Counted from the stretch's first letter, positions 7,493 to 15,615 are shown. The stretch is 38,411 nt of DNA from SVQP01 sp045652835 (GCA_045652835.1 JAZOLE010000110.1:1-38411); one strand, 5' to 3'. Notes: generated from the sequence alone by a model not told the origin. Program-made: numbers and translations.

Positions 7493-9721
7493 TTATTTTT
7501 CTTTTTCGTCTTCAAACAGGAAGCTGTAGTGAGAGGACTCACCCTTAAAGCCTTCGTAAGAGAACTCGCCGGCGCTGTATACCTTATCGTTAGACTTGAA
7601 CTTGTTGTAGATGTAGGACTGCTTATCTTCGGTGTAAGCCTGGAAGTTTACCTCCAGGAAGTCCTCAACCTTGTTCAGGTAAGACTTGTAACCGGAAACG
7701 GTTGCCTTGGTCAGAACGATGGGGTTGGTGTAGGTATCCTTGACCTTGTTGATGTTACCGGAGGTCAGGGAAGCGTACTGGTTAGCAACGATGGGAGTTA
7801 CGGGAACATCTTCCATCAGGATCTCCTCAGCAGCGTGCAGCAGCTTTGCGCGGTCTGCAAGGTAGGTCTTTTCGTTGGGAGTAATGTCGTAATTTGCGTA
7901 AACCTCACCGATCTTGGTGTAGATTGCATCGGCAGCTTCCTGAGACTCAAAGTAGTCGGTGCCGTACGCGGTGTTGTAGAAGTACTTGTGGAAATCGTTG
8001 TAGTACTGCAGGAAGTAAACAGCCTCCATCAGGTCGTTGTATTCCTGGTTGTCAAAGCCGGTGATGTGAGCGGAGAGCTCATAGTTCTCGGAGTCGGACA
8101 TATCCATACCCTGACCGGAGAATGCCTTTGCAAAGGGAGCAAGTACAGAGTAAGCATCAACGGTCATAGCACCCATATCCAGCGCGATAACCTCGAAATC
8201 ACCTGCGAGCAGATCCTCTGTGTACAAGTCGTCACAGATATCCTCGGGAGTAGAGTCGGTCCACTTGTAGTAGTCGTTGTTAGTGATCGTGCCTCTCTTG
8301 TTGACCTTTACGTCAAAGCCGAGAGCTTCCCACTGTTCAGCAACCATCTCTGCGATTGCAACGTGTACTTCGTCGTAAGCAGCAACAGTAATAGAGAAGG
8401 AGTAGTCCTTTGCGGTGATCTTAGCATCCTTGAGCTCCTGCTTGAGCGTATCAACGTCAACGGTGGTCAGGTTCTCGTAAGCGGAGTTTGCAACCTCACG
8501 GAAGGTTTCCTTGGAAGAGTTGGTTTCAAACACGCCGTTGGGAACGATACCGGTAGCAGCCTCAGCATAAATGATCGCATCAGCAATAGCCTGACGGTCA
8601 ATCGCCTTGGACAGTACCTGACGAACGGTCTTGTTGGCAAACAGGTATTCACCCTCGCCGCCGTTGTCGATCAGAGCGTTCTGGTTGAAGTAGTAGGTGT
8701 GGTTGGACATTGCATCGGTGGTGTCAACGTCCTTGAGCAGATCAGCGTAAGCCTCATCAACTCTCCAGGAGTAGGGGATGTTATCAATGTACAGGATTGC
8801 GCCTGCCTCGTAAGCCTGAGCAACCTGATCATCGGTCATGGAGAAGTCTACAATAATTCTATAAGGAGTAACGAACTTGTCGAGCTTTTCTTCCTTCTCT
8901 GCATTACGGTAGTAGTAGGAGTTGCGCTCCAGAACCAGGAACTTAACCAAGGCTTCCTTGAAGTCCTTGCCAACAATGATCTCATCGCTGCCGGTTTCCT
9001 GATACTCGTAGTTTGCATCGAAGTACTTGGTGTTGTTCTCAACGAACTCAACTCTGCCCAGCTTGAAGGGACCGCTGCACACGATGGTAGCAGGCTTCTT
9101 TGCCCAGTCGGGCTTAGCGGTGATGTCCTCACGCAGGGGAGCAAGTGCAACGCTGGTCAGGTTAAGAATGAACTGGTCGTAGTTGATGGGACCCTCAAAC
9201 TCAACGGAAACCATACGCTCACCCTCTGCGTAAATGCAAAGGTCGTCGATAGACATATCGCCTTCCTTAACGGAACGAGCGTTCTTGATGTCGTAAAGCA
9301 GAGATGCTGCGTCATAGGAGCTTTCTACGTCCAAAACGCGCTTCCATGCATAAACCACGTCGTTTGCGGAAACATAAGTACCGTCGGACCAGCAGGTCTC
9401 GTTGAGGTAAATGTCCATCTTATACTCGTTCGCTGCAGCGTCTTCTTTGATGACGTACTTCTGCACCAGCGACTTCTTTACCTTGCCGCTGTCGTTGATC
9501 TTGAACAGCGTTTCAAAGAGCAGATTGACGATGCTGGTGGTAGCGTTGTTATAGAACGCGTTAGCGGGGTCGAGATCATATACCTGATCGGAAATGTACA
9601 TGGTCAGGTACTGACCTTTGTCTTCTGTCTTTTTGTCGTCTTCGCCGCATGCGCTCAGGCAAACCAGAGAGCCAACGAGCATTACCAGACAGAGAACGGA
9701 TGCAAGGATGCGCTTAGTCAT
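7493..9721 (-). CDS. Oligopeptide ABC transporter substrate-binding lipoprotein (SBP family 5)
   Basis: Extracytoplasmic solute-binding protein of the OppA/DppA type, expected to be lipid-anchored and to hand peptides to an Opp-type permease. The 742-aa product begins MTKRILASVLCLVMLVGSL with a lipobox LSAC before GEDDKK. Family 5 features include SDGTYVSANDVVYAWKRVLD, SLLYDIKNAR and, later, RQAIADAIIYAEAATGIVPN. The protein is longer than the usual 520-600 aa; extra sequence is in the C-terminal half (YNDFHKYFYNTAYGTDYFES and the lysine-rich tail). ATG at 9721 follows GAGGAGGAAA. No permease or ATPase genes are adjacent, so it is an orphan binding protein. It has a ~190-nt leader with a hairpin touching the ribosome binding site. 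Confidence 0.93.
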   Translation of the reverse strand: MTKRILASVLCLVMLVGSLVCLSACGEDDKKTEDKGQYLTMYISDQVYDLDPANAFYNNATTSIVNLLFETLFKINDSGKVKKSLVQKYVIKEDAAANEYKMDIYLNETCWSDGTYVSANDVVYAWKRVLDVESSYDAASLLYDIKNARSVKEGDMSIDDLCIYAEGERMVSVEFEGPINYDQFILNLTSVALAPLREDITAKPDWAKKPATIVCSGPFKLGRVEFVENNTKYFDANYEYQETGSDEIIVGKDFKEALVKFLVLERNSYYYRNAEKEEKLDKFVTPYRIIVDFSMTDDQVAQAYEAGAILYIDNIPYSWRVDEAYADLLKDVDTTDAMSNHTYYFNQNALIDNGGEGEYLFANKTVRQVLSKAIDRQAIADAIIYAEAATGIVPNGVFETNSSKETFREVANSAYENLTTVDVDTLKQELKDAKITAKDYSFSITVAAYDEVHVAIAEMVAEQWEALGFDVKVNKRGTITNNDYYKWTDSTPEDICDDLYTEDLLAGDFEVIALDMGAMTVDAYSVLAPFAKAFSGQGMDMSDSENYELSAHITGFDNQEYNDLMEAVYFLQYYNDFHKYFYNTAYGTDYFESQEAADAIYTKIGEVYANYDITPNEKTYLADRAKLLHAAEEILMEDVPVTPIVANQYASLTSGNINKVKDTYTNPIVLTKATVSGYKSYLNKVEDFLEVNFQAYTEDKQSYIYNKFKSNDKVYSAGEFSYEGFKGESSHYSFLFEDEKEK

Positions 9722-9730
9722 GATTGAGAT

Positions 9731-9757
9731 TTCCTCCTCGTGATTTTGAAAATCACG
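9731..9757 (-). promoter_or_regulatory. Hairpin abutting the ribosome binding site of the SBP gene
   Basis: A perfect 9-bp inverted repeat (CGTGATTTT/AAAATCACG, plus 9739-9757) directly adjoins the Shine-Dalgarno GAGGAGGAA (plus 9731-9739). It sits at the end of a ~190-nt leader that also has CGGTTGCCCGCAGGGGC. A role in translation control is possible but unproven; no known riboswitch class was recognised. Confidence 0.4.
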
Positions 9758-9922
9758 GTAGCCCCTGCGGGCAACCGTCGGTGCAATTTGAGAGCCCGTA
9801 GATCGGTATGTCAATCGGAATTGTACACATGCACAAAACCGAGCGGACAATCCTGTACAGAATGCACAGAACCCTCACGCGCATACCAAATAGCGAACTC
9901 TTTTACTCGCATATTTACATAT

Positions 9923-9951
9923 AGTATAAACGATTTTTCAAAAAAAAGCAA
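9923..9951 (-). promoter_or_regulatory. Sigma-A promoter of the SBP gene
   Basis: TTGCTT (plus 9946-9951), 17-bp spacer, TATACT (plus 9923-9928) on the minus strand. It gives a leader of about 190 nt. Confidence 0.75.
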
Positions 9952-10001
9952 GAGCTAAAATGAAATTTTAATATATAATTTATAATTTTTTTGGAGGAGG
10001 C

Positions 10002-10841
10002 ATGAAAAGCTACTTCAGGACCGATCTGGCGTGTGAGCGAAAGGGCGGTGCGCACCGCCGCGAATACGCGTTATACGGATGCAGGGTTTGCGAAATAAAA
10101 GAGCGGATGAAGGGGGAAGCGGTCAGGTACGAGACCGTGCATTTTGCGCCGCTTGCCACCCTTTTTGAGGACGCGGAGCAAAGCCCCGAGAGCGCGATTG
10201 CCGCGCTGCTTTGCAAAGCTGCTGCGCGCACGGTACCGCGACCGCGCTGCGTACTGGTGGCATGTCTTGGAAATCCGCATATCACACCGGACAGCTTGGG
10301 ACCATGCACCGCACGCGCCTTGGAGGTCACGCGCCACGTGCAGCTTTTGGATGCCGCTGCCTTTGCCCGTTTTGGTAAGGGCGCGCTTTGCGCGGTCACG
10401 CCGGGTGTACTGGGAGATACGGGCGTGGAGGCAGCCGAGCTGATCAGAGGCACGGCAAAAGAGGTGGGGGCGGATCTGGTGCTTGCCGTTGATGCGCTTA
10501 CGGCAAGCAGCGTTGATCATCTTGGTGCCGCGGTGCAGATCTGCGATCACGGCTTGCGCCCGGGAGCAGGTGTGGGAAACCGACGTGTGGCGATTGACGC
10601 AGGCAGCGTTGGCTGTCCCGTGATCTCGATCGGCATTCCCACAGCGATTGACAGTGGCACGCTGATCTGCGATGCGCTCAGTCGCGCCGGCATTTGCGGT
10701 GTGGGGGATGCGCTGGAGAGGCATCTTGCGTGTGTGGGACGGTACTTGGTTGCCCCTGCGGATATTGACGTGACCGTCTCTCGCGGCGGTGCGTTGCTTG
10801 CGCGTGCGATCGGAATATGCTTCGGACCGGGCAATGTGTGA
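10002..10841 (+). CDS. gpr: Germination protease GPR
   Basis: Aspartic-type spore endopeptidase (family A25) that degrades alpha/beta-type SASPs during germination. Motifs: RTDLACE (6-12), CLGNPHITPDSLGP (88-101), TPGVLGDTG (133-141), LAVDALTAS (161-169), GLRPGAGVGNRR (184-195) and GIPTAIDS (211-218). D97 and D164 match the conserved aspartates. At 279 aa it is shorter than Bacillus GPR (~370 aa): both the N-terminal pro-region and the C-terminal insert are reduced. Only five residues precede RTDLA, where Bacillus enzymes have about 13. The start is firm because GGAGGAGG lies 6 nt upstream of the ATG and no longer frame exists. It is followed by spoIIP, the usual Clostridia order. No clear sigma-F/G promoter could be picked out in 9960-10001. 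Confidence 0.94.
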   Translation: MKSYFRTDLACERKGGAHRREYALYGCRVCEIKERMKGEAVRYETVHFAPLATLFEDAEQSPESAIAALLCKAAARTVPRPRCVLVACLGNPHITPDSLGPCTARALEVTRHVQLLDAAAFARFGKGALCAVTPGVLGDTGVEAAELIRGTAKEVGADLVLAVDALTASSVDHLGAAVQICDHGLRPGAGVGNRRVAIDAGSVGCPVISIGIPTAIDSGTLICDALSRAGICGVGDALERHLACVGRYLVAPADIDVTVSRGGALLARAIGICFGPGNV

Positions 10842-10900
10842 GTCATATCTGTGCTCCTGCCCGCATAGAATGCAGCATCACACAAAGGGAGGAAAAGAAA

Positions 10901-12022
10901 ATGGACGAGCATAAAGCAAAGGGAATGACAGAATTTTTGCGGCGCGAGATACGTGCGTGGGAGGAATCCGGCGCGCATATCTCCGGGGGCAAGGGAGCGC
11001 GCCGATTGCCCAAATGGTTGCCCGCGGTAGCTGCTGCAACTGGAGCAGCTTTGCTGATCACACTCGCGGCTGTGTTTTTGGTTCCGTGGGGCAGCATCAC
11101 TCCACCGCTATCTGGCACAGAACAGCCTGAAGGATCGGGCAACGGTATCGTACCGCCTGCAAGTGGGGAGAGTGACACGCAAGGGGCGGAGCAGAGCACC
11201 GCATTTGAAACAGAGCACGAGACAGCCGAAAGAGATCCGTATGCCTATGACTTTTCGGTAGTGCCCGAGGGCGCGACACCCATCGTGCCGCTGGATATCA
11301 GCGCAAAACAAAACCCCGTCAATCAAACCGACGGGGTGATCAATATGCAAGAGGTGATGGCGGCAGCCTGTCAGATTCCCGCACCGCGCGGCAAGATCAG
11401 CGTGCTGATCATACATACGCATACGGGTGAGGGGTACAACCGCGAGGACGCGCTGTATCTGGATGCCGAGGACGAGGAGTTTGCCCGCAGTGCGGACGGC
11501 TCGGACGGCGTGGTTGCGGTTGGCGCAAGGCTTGCACAAAAGTTGAACGAGGCAGGCATTGGCACCATACATTGCAAGACCGTGTTTGACGGCGAGTCCA
11601 ATCGCGAGTCATACACGCGCGCTGCGGACGCCATACAAGCCTTTCGTCTGGCATACCCAACGCTTGTTTGCGTGATCGACGTGCACCGCGCCGCCACGAC
11701 AGACGAGAGCGGCAATATCGTGCGCACGCTTGCTGTAAAGGACGGGCAGGGAATTGCACAAACACAGGTTGTGTGCGGCATGAACGCGGGAGAGACAAGC
11801 AAGACAAATCTTGCACTTGCGATGCTGCTGCACGAGCGCATGAACGCTGTCTTTGCGGGCAGCTGCGCAAGCGTGAGTTGTAAATCCCAAACGCTCAATC
11901 AGCACTTGACTCCGTTCTCAATGACCTTGGAGATCGGCAGCTGCGGCAACACACTCAAAGAAGCACTCGCGGCAGCCGACGTCACGGCAAGTGCGCTGTG
12001 CACCTTGTTCCAAACGCCTTAA
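10901..12022 (+). CDS. spoIIP: Stage II sporulation protein P, peptidoglycan hydrolase
   Basis: Mother-cell membrane-anchored amidase/endopeptidase that works with SpoIID and SpoIIM to thin septal peptidoglycan and drive engulfment. The 373-aa product has one membrane segment (about 40-62), a low-complexity acidic linker (66-115) and the SpoIIP domain: VLIIHTHTGEGYN (168-180), VAVGARLAQKLNEAGI (205-220), CVIDVHRAAT (257-266), VVCGMNAGETSKTNLALA and FSMTLEIGSCGNTLKEA (339-355). H172, H262 and E344 are candidate metal ligands by position. Many homologues read DxHRD; here the residue after HR is A. ATG at 10901 follows AAAGGGAGGAAAA, 59 bp after gpr. Its last four bases overlap the end of the convergent gene at 12019. 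Confidence 0.93.
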   Translation: MDEHKAKGMTEFLRREIRAWEESGAHISGGKGARRLPKWLPAVAAATGAALLITLAAVFLVPWGSITPPLSGTEQPEGSGNGIVPPASGESDTQGAEQSTAFETEHETAERDPYAYDFSVVPEGATPIVPLDISAKQNPVNQTDGVINMQEVMAAACQIPAPRGKISVLIIHTHTGEGYNREDALYLDAEDEEFARSADGSDGVVAVGARLAQKLNEAGIGTIHCKTVFDGESNRESYTRAADAIQAFRLAYPTLVCVIDVHRAATTDESGNIVRTLAVKDGQGIAQTQVVCGMNAGETSKTNLALAMLLHERMNAVFAGSCASVSCKSQTLNQHLTPFSMTLEIGSCGNTLKEALAAADVTASALCTLFQTP

Positions 12023-12309
12023 GCCTTTTGCTTCAGACAAAGGATCTCAATCCCTGCAATCAGCACAGCAATCACCGCGCCCATACCAAAGCTGAGCAGA
12101 CCTGCCTCAATGCCACCGATAATGCCGAAAAATGCAAAGACGCAACCGGTCAGGGAAACGCCCTTGACTACCTTGCCAAGACCCAGCGCACAAATAAACT
12201 GCCAGAGCGCTGCGGGCAGGGAAAGCAGAACGGAAAGCAGGGATTCGTTCTCGTTTGTGCGTGCGCCTACGTTTGTATTGGTGGTTGCGATTCTGTTATA
12301 ATTTGTCAT
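12019..12309 (-). CDS. Small glycine-rich membrane protein of unknown function
   Basis: Unrecognised 96-aa protein. A polar N terminus (MTNYNRIATTNTNVGARTNE) is followed by three weak-to-strong hydrophobic stretches rich in Gly, ending FGMGAVIAVLIAGIEILCLK; two or three membrane passes are likely. Two ATGs occur; the one at 12309 is preferred because AGGAG lies 7 nt upstream, whereas it is nearly adjacent to the ATG at 12315. It is divergent from the S24 regulator at 12578, has a consensus promoter, and shares the intergenic region with several CGGAA motifs, so it may be controlled by that regulator. Its 3' end overlaps spoIIP by 4 bp on the opposite strand. Confidence 0.75.
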   Translation of the reverse strand: MTNYNRIATTNTNVGARTNENESLLSVLLSLPAALWQFICALGLGKVVKGVSLTGCVFAFFGIIGGIEAGLLSFGMGAVIAVLIAGIEILCLKQKA

Positions 12310-12346
12310 GATCATTCTCCTTTTCTTTTGGCGCCGTGTTTTCCAA

Positions 12347-12519
12347 GTTCGGAAAATCGGCTGCGAAATGCGGAACGGACTGTATTGAATTCGATTGAAA
12401 AGTTCCGAAATCGGAACATCTTGACATGATTATACCACCCGAAAATGGATTTGTCAACCCCTATTTTTCAAAAATCGGAAAAAAATTTCAAAAACCTCTT
12501 TACAAAACGGAAAAACCGT
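12347..12519. promoter_or_regulatory. Cluster of CGGAA operator-like motifs
   Basis: Within about 170 bp the CGGAA core occurs repeatedly: TTCGGAAAATCGG (from 12348), CGGAAC (near 12382), the near-palindrome GTTCCGAAATCGGAAC (about 12402-12417), ATCGGAAAA (near 12475) and ACGGAAAAACCGT (12507-12519). The last lies exactly between the -35 and -10 of the regulator's own promoter. Autoregulation by the S24 protein is inferred. Confidence 0.55.
12429..12457 (-). promoter_or_regulatory. Sigma-A promoter of the small membrane protein gene
   Basis: Consensus TTGACA (plus 12452-12457), 17-bp spacer, TATAAT (plus 12429-12434) on the minus strand. The spacer contains CCATTTTCGGG, related to the nearby operator-like motifs. 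Confidence 0.88.
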
Positions 12520-12527
12520 GCTATAAT
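12499..12527 (+). promoter_or_regulatory. Sigma-A promoter of the S24 regulator, with internal palindrome
   Basis: TTTACA (12499-12504), 17-bp spacer, TATAAT (12522-12527). The spacer holds the palindrome ACGG-AAAAA-CCGT, placed so that a bound dimer would block RNA polymerase. Confidence 0.85.
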
Positions 12528-12577
12528 AAGACCGTAAGAGAAAAAGCACGTTCTTTTTTCGCAAAAGGGAGGGTATT

Positions 12578-13384
12578 ATGTCCGAGCTTACGTATATTGA
12601 CAGAATCAAAAAGATCAAAAGCGAGCGTCGCATTACCAATGATAAGTTGTCCGAGATGACAGGGATCCCGCTTGGCACGCTTTCCAAAATTTTGGCAGGC
12701 ATCAGCGATTCACCCAAGCTATCCAACATGCTGGCGATCTGCCGCGCCTTGGATTGCTCCTTGGATTATATTGTCAGCGGCACGCCTGAAAATCATCATA
12801 ATTATACATTGACAGACGGTGAGATCGCACTGGTCGAGCATTACCGTCGCCTTGACAGCCACGGCAGTGAACTTGTCGCGTTGGTGCTTGATAAGGAATA
12901 CGAGCGCGTGACCGCGCAATCCTATGCAGCCGCACCTGCACCCGCAGCACCTGTGCGTCAGCCCGAAATCAAGCCCTCCAAGGCAAGCTTCACCCGTGTT
13001 GCGGGCGGTCTTGGCAAGCGCACCATCAGCCTGTACGACCTGCCTGTTTCCGCAGGCACGGGCGTGTATCTGTTTGACAGCGTCGCGACGGATATTGCGA
13101 TTCCGGATAACGCCAAAACTGCCGAAGCCGACTACGCGCTGCGCATTTCGGGCGACAGTATGGAGCCCAAATATCACGACCGTGACGTGCTGCTGATTCA
13201 GGAATGCGACCAGATCGAGCCGGGCGAGCTTGGCATTTTCGTGCTGGACGGCGAGGGCTATTTCAAGAAGTTCGGCGGTGATTGCCTGATCTCTCTCAAC
13301 CCCTTCTACGCACCCATTATGCTGCGCGACTTTACCGACATCCGCTGCTGCGGCAGAGTCATCGGCAAGCTGCATAAGAAGTAA
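12578..13384 (+). CDS. LexA/CI-like transcriptional repressor (HTH + S24 peptidase domain)
   Basis: DNA-binding repressor expected to be inactivated by RecA-stimulated or stress-triggered self-cleavage. The 268-aa protein has an XRE helix-turn-helix (residues about 6-68: TNDKLSEMTGIPLGTLSKIL), an Ala/Pro-rich linker (115-135) and an S24 domain. PVSAGTG (156-162) gives an Ala159-Gly160 cleavage site, Ser194 in RISGDSMEP is the nucleophile, and Lys230 or Lys231 in GYFKKF is the general base. It is CI/HdiR-like rather than LexA itself, which has a winged helix. ATG at 12578 follows AAAGGGAGGG. Its promoter contains a palindrome, and it faces a small membrane protein gene. No phage genes are nearby, so a chromosomal stress role is more likely than prophage immunity. 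Confidence 0.9.
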   Translation: MSELTYIDRIKKIKSERRITNDKLSEMTGIPLGTLSKILAGISDSPKLSNMLAICRALDCSLDYIVSGTPENHHNYTLTDGEIALVEHYRRLDSHGSELVALVLDKEYERVTAQSYAAAPAPAAPVRQPEIKPSKASFTRVAGGLGKRTISLYDLPVSAGTGVYLFDSVATDIAIPDNAKTAEADYALRISGDSMEPKYHDRDVLLIQECDQIEPGELGIFVLDGEGYFKKFGGDCLISLNPFYAPIMLRDFTDIRCCGRVIGKLHKK

Positions 13385-13401
13385 TACGATCAAAAAAATC
13401 A

Positions 13402-13429
13402 AGGCTCTGCCGCGTGGCAGAGCCTTTTA
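13402..13429 (+). terminator. Terminator of the S24 regulator gene
   Basis: AGGCTCTGCC-GCGT-GGCAGAGCCT followed by TTT, 18 bp after the stop codon; an A/T-rich run precedes it. Confidence 0.9.
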
Positions 13430-13463
13430 GGCTTTTATAGTAGAGAGATGTGTCGAGATTGCC

Positions 13464-13744
13464 CAATATCATTGAGTTAAGAAACTCTACACCGGACAAG
13501 CGAACGGAACGGATGCGCTCTATAAAGGCGTCCCCCGGGGGGAAGCTGTCGCGCAGCGACTGAAGGGGAATTCGTAAGTTTAGATTTGAATTATTTTATC
13601 CGAACGTGAAACCGCACCGTTTTGTCCGCAACTCCCCTTCAGTCGCCTGCGGCGCCAGCTTCCCCTCAGGGGACGCCTATGTAACGCGTGTCCGCACTGT
13701 TTGGTTATCCATTTCGGCAGAACATTCTTAACTGAATGACATTG
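13464..13744. repeat. 281-bp inverted-repeat element (MITE-like)
   Basis: The ends are inverted copies of one another: CAATATCATTGAGTTAAGAA (13464-13483) against the complement of 13725-13744, with two mismatches. Inside is a second, longer inverted pair of about 48 bp (13526-13572 and 13630-13678; shared parts include GGCGTCCCC, GGGGAAGCT and CGACTGAAGGGGA). There is no coding capacity. It fills the gap between 13430 and 13770, where no gene is seen. Confidence 0.7.
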
Positions 13745-13770
13745 CGGGGATGCCGATTCCCACATTTTTT

Positions 13771-13796
13771 ATCCCCCACCGCGGTGCGGTGGGGGA
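13771..13796. terminator. Strong hairpin between the S24 gene and the LRR gene
   Basis: ATCCCCCACCGC pairs with GCGGTGGGGGAT. It lies 17 bp after the 3' end of the LRR gene (13813), but the minus side is followed by As, not Ts; on plus it is followed only by ATTCTTT. It may stop transcription poorly or protect the mRNA end. Confidence 0.45.
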
Positions 13797-13812
13797 TATT
13801 CTTTACGCATGA

Positions 13813-15615
13813 TTATTTTCCTTTATCAACAAGACCCGGATGGTACGCGCTGGAGCTTTGCGTGTGGATATCATAGGCGTAAACCGAGCCGGCGCGGCGG
13901 ATGTTGTCGGTGCGGATATCCGAGCGCTGTACCTCGGCTAAAACGTAGGTGCTGAAAATATCGGTGGTCATATCGCCTTCTCCGCAGTCGAACTTGACTA
14001 CGGGATACAAGCCCAGATAAGAAACGCCGCCGTAGTTGTAAAGCTGCGCACCGAGGCCTGCAAGACCCAATACCTGCTCGGAGGAGCATTGCTGAACGTG
14101 AATCAGCACAATGGCAAATTCCTTGAAATAGTCGCGGTCATAGCGCGTCGAGGTCAGTACGTGCGAGAACGCCTCGTATTCGCCATAGGAGTCCAACACC
14201 GTCACCTCGTCAAGTCCCGACAAACTTAGGTCTCCCAGCACCTCCACGTTGTACATGGGCACCGCGGTATAATGCTCTCTTTTAAAGCGATTCTTAACGA
14301 ATTGCTCGGTCTGGTATGTCATCAGTTGGCATGTGTGTCCGTTCCAATCACCGTCCTCAAAGCCCTCTGCGCCCAGTCGGTAGTAAACTGTATAGTCCGG
14401 GACATTTTCCATGTCTTCCGGGTCAGGCATGGTGGCGTATAAACGCTCATAAATTGAAGGTGCATCACCGGCGAAAATAACCTGCTCAAGGTTTGTGCAA
14501 CCGGTGAATACCACGTTTTCAAGCTCGGTCACGGTCGAGGGGATCACGATCGAGGAAATGCCTACTTCATCAAAAGCACCGCTTTCGATCGTTACAAGTC
14601 CTTCGTTGAGTGTGATTGACTGCAGTTGCGCACAGAAGATAAAGGCGCCTGCCCCAATGTGTGTGACAGAGGCGGGGAGAGAGATCTCTTTGAGAGCACA
14701 AGTGGAAAATGCGAACCCCGGAATGGACGTTACGCCATCCATAATGGTCACGGTTTCCAAACCGGAACCTGCAAACGGAGAAGTGTATGCCCAGTTTTTC
14801 AGCGTGGGGCTGATTATGGCGTGTGTCAGATTCCGGCAGTATTCAAATGCACCGTTACCCAATGTGTGCAAAGAATCAGGAAAATCTGCTCCAATTGAGG
14901 GGGACTGAGCGGAGCGTTCGCCCGTATAGAGATCGGTCAAGGAAAAGCATTTCGAAAATGCACCTGCGCCGATCACCTGAATGTTTTGCGGAAGCTGCAC
15001 GGTTTCAAGCAAACTGCACAAAGAGAATGCATGATCATCAATTTTGACTACGGTATCAGGTAAGACCAAGTGTTTGATTGATGTGTTTTCGGCAAATGCA
15101 TTTTTTCCGATCACGGTGACCGTCTTGCCCATGATTTTGTCGGGCACGACAACGGTTTCGCTATCGCCTAGGTATTCGGAGATCATGACTGTGCCGTCGG
15201 TCAGCTCAACAGACTTGAATAGCTCACTTGCAGGATCGGGATCGGGATCTTTACCCTGCAGCACGTCAAAAATCGCCCCCCAGTCCACGTTGCCGTCTTC
15301 TCCGATCGCGTCCTTTAGTCTGCCCCAATCAATGTCGCCAAACAGCTCGTTCACAAGTCCACCGGGGACGAGATCCTGCTTATCCGAGCCTTGTGCGCCG
15401 TCCGTGACGTCGCCCTCGTCGGGCTTGAGCACTTGATAGCCCACCAGCGCAAACGCGCCTGCAACAGGGGTCAGCAGCATGACGAATGCCAGCACCGCCG
15501 CTATCAGCATGATCTTAAAGCCTCGCTTCTGTCGGAAGGGAACGGGTCTGTCGGCTGCAGCGATGATCTCGGGATCGATCTCGCCCATCAGCTCATAAAA
15601 TTTATCTTCTCTCAT
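13813..15615 (-). CDS. Single-pass membrane LRR protein coupled to an ECF sigma factor (module 1)
   Basis: Probable sensor and anti-sigma partner of the ECF factor at 15612. The 600-aa protein has a short cytoplasmic tail (1-33) with MGEIDPEIIAAADRPVP, one membrane segment (34-57), a linker with GGLVNELFGDIDWG, about eight BspA-type leucine-rich repeats (roughly 135-385; units such as VTVIGKNAFAENTSIKHLVL), and a C-terminal domain (about 455-600: TVLDSYGEYEAF, STRYDRDYFKEFAIVLIHV) that resembles PrcB_C-like domains by eye. The ATG at 15615 overlaps the sigma stop as ATGA, with GGAGG inside the sigma gene, so the two are translationally coupled. A longer frame starting 4 codons earlier is less likely. 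The anti-sigma role is inferred from the overlap and tail; no zinc-finger (ZAS) motif is present. Confidence 0.88.
   Translation of the reverse strand: MREDKFYELMGEIDPEIIAAADRPVPFRQKRGFKIMLIAAVLAFVMLLTPVAGAFALVGYQVLKPDEGDVTDGAQGSDKQDLVPGGLVNELFGDIDWGRLKDAIGEDGNVDWGAIFDVLQGKDPDPDPASELFKSVELTDGTVMISEYLGDSETVVVPDKIMGKTVTVIGKNAFAENTSIKHLVLPDTVVKIDDHAFSLCSLLETVQLPQNIQVIGAGAFSKCFSLTDLYTGERSAQSPSIGADFPDSLHTLGNGAFEYCRNLTHAIISPTLKNWAYTSPFAGSGLETVTIMDGVTSIPGFAFSTCALKEISLPASVTHIGAGAFIFCAQLQSITLNEGLVTIESGAFDEVGISSIVIPSTVTELENVVFTGCTNLEQVIFAGDAPSIYERLYATMPDPEDMENVPDYTVYYRLGAEGFEDGDWNGHTCQLMTYQTEQFVKNRFKREHYTAVPMYNVEVLGDLSLSGLDEVTVLDSYGEYEAFSHVLTSTRYDRDYFKEFAIVLIHVQQCSSEQVLGLAGLGAQLYNYGGVSYLGLYPVVKFDCGEGDMTTDIFSTYVLAEVQRSDIRTDNIRRAGSVYAYDIHTQSSSAYHPGLVDKGK

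Noticed and set aside
7529..9727. A 732-codon open frame on the plus strand, opposite the peptide-binding protein gene
   Set aside because: Antisense shadow; the sense product has a lipobox and family motifs.
12578..13384. S24 regulator as a prophage CI marking an integrated phage
   Set aside because: No integrase, structural or replication genes of phage type occur nearby, and no att-like repeats were seen.
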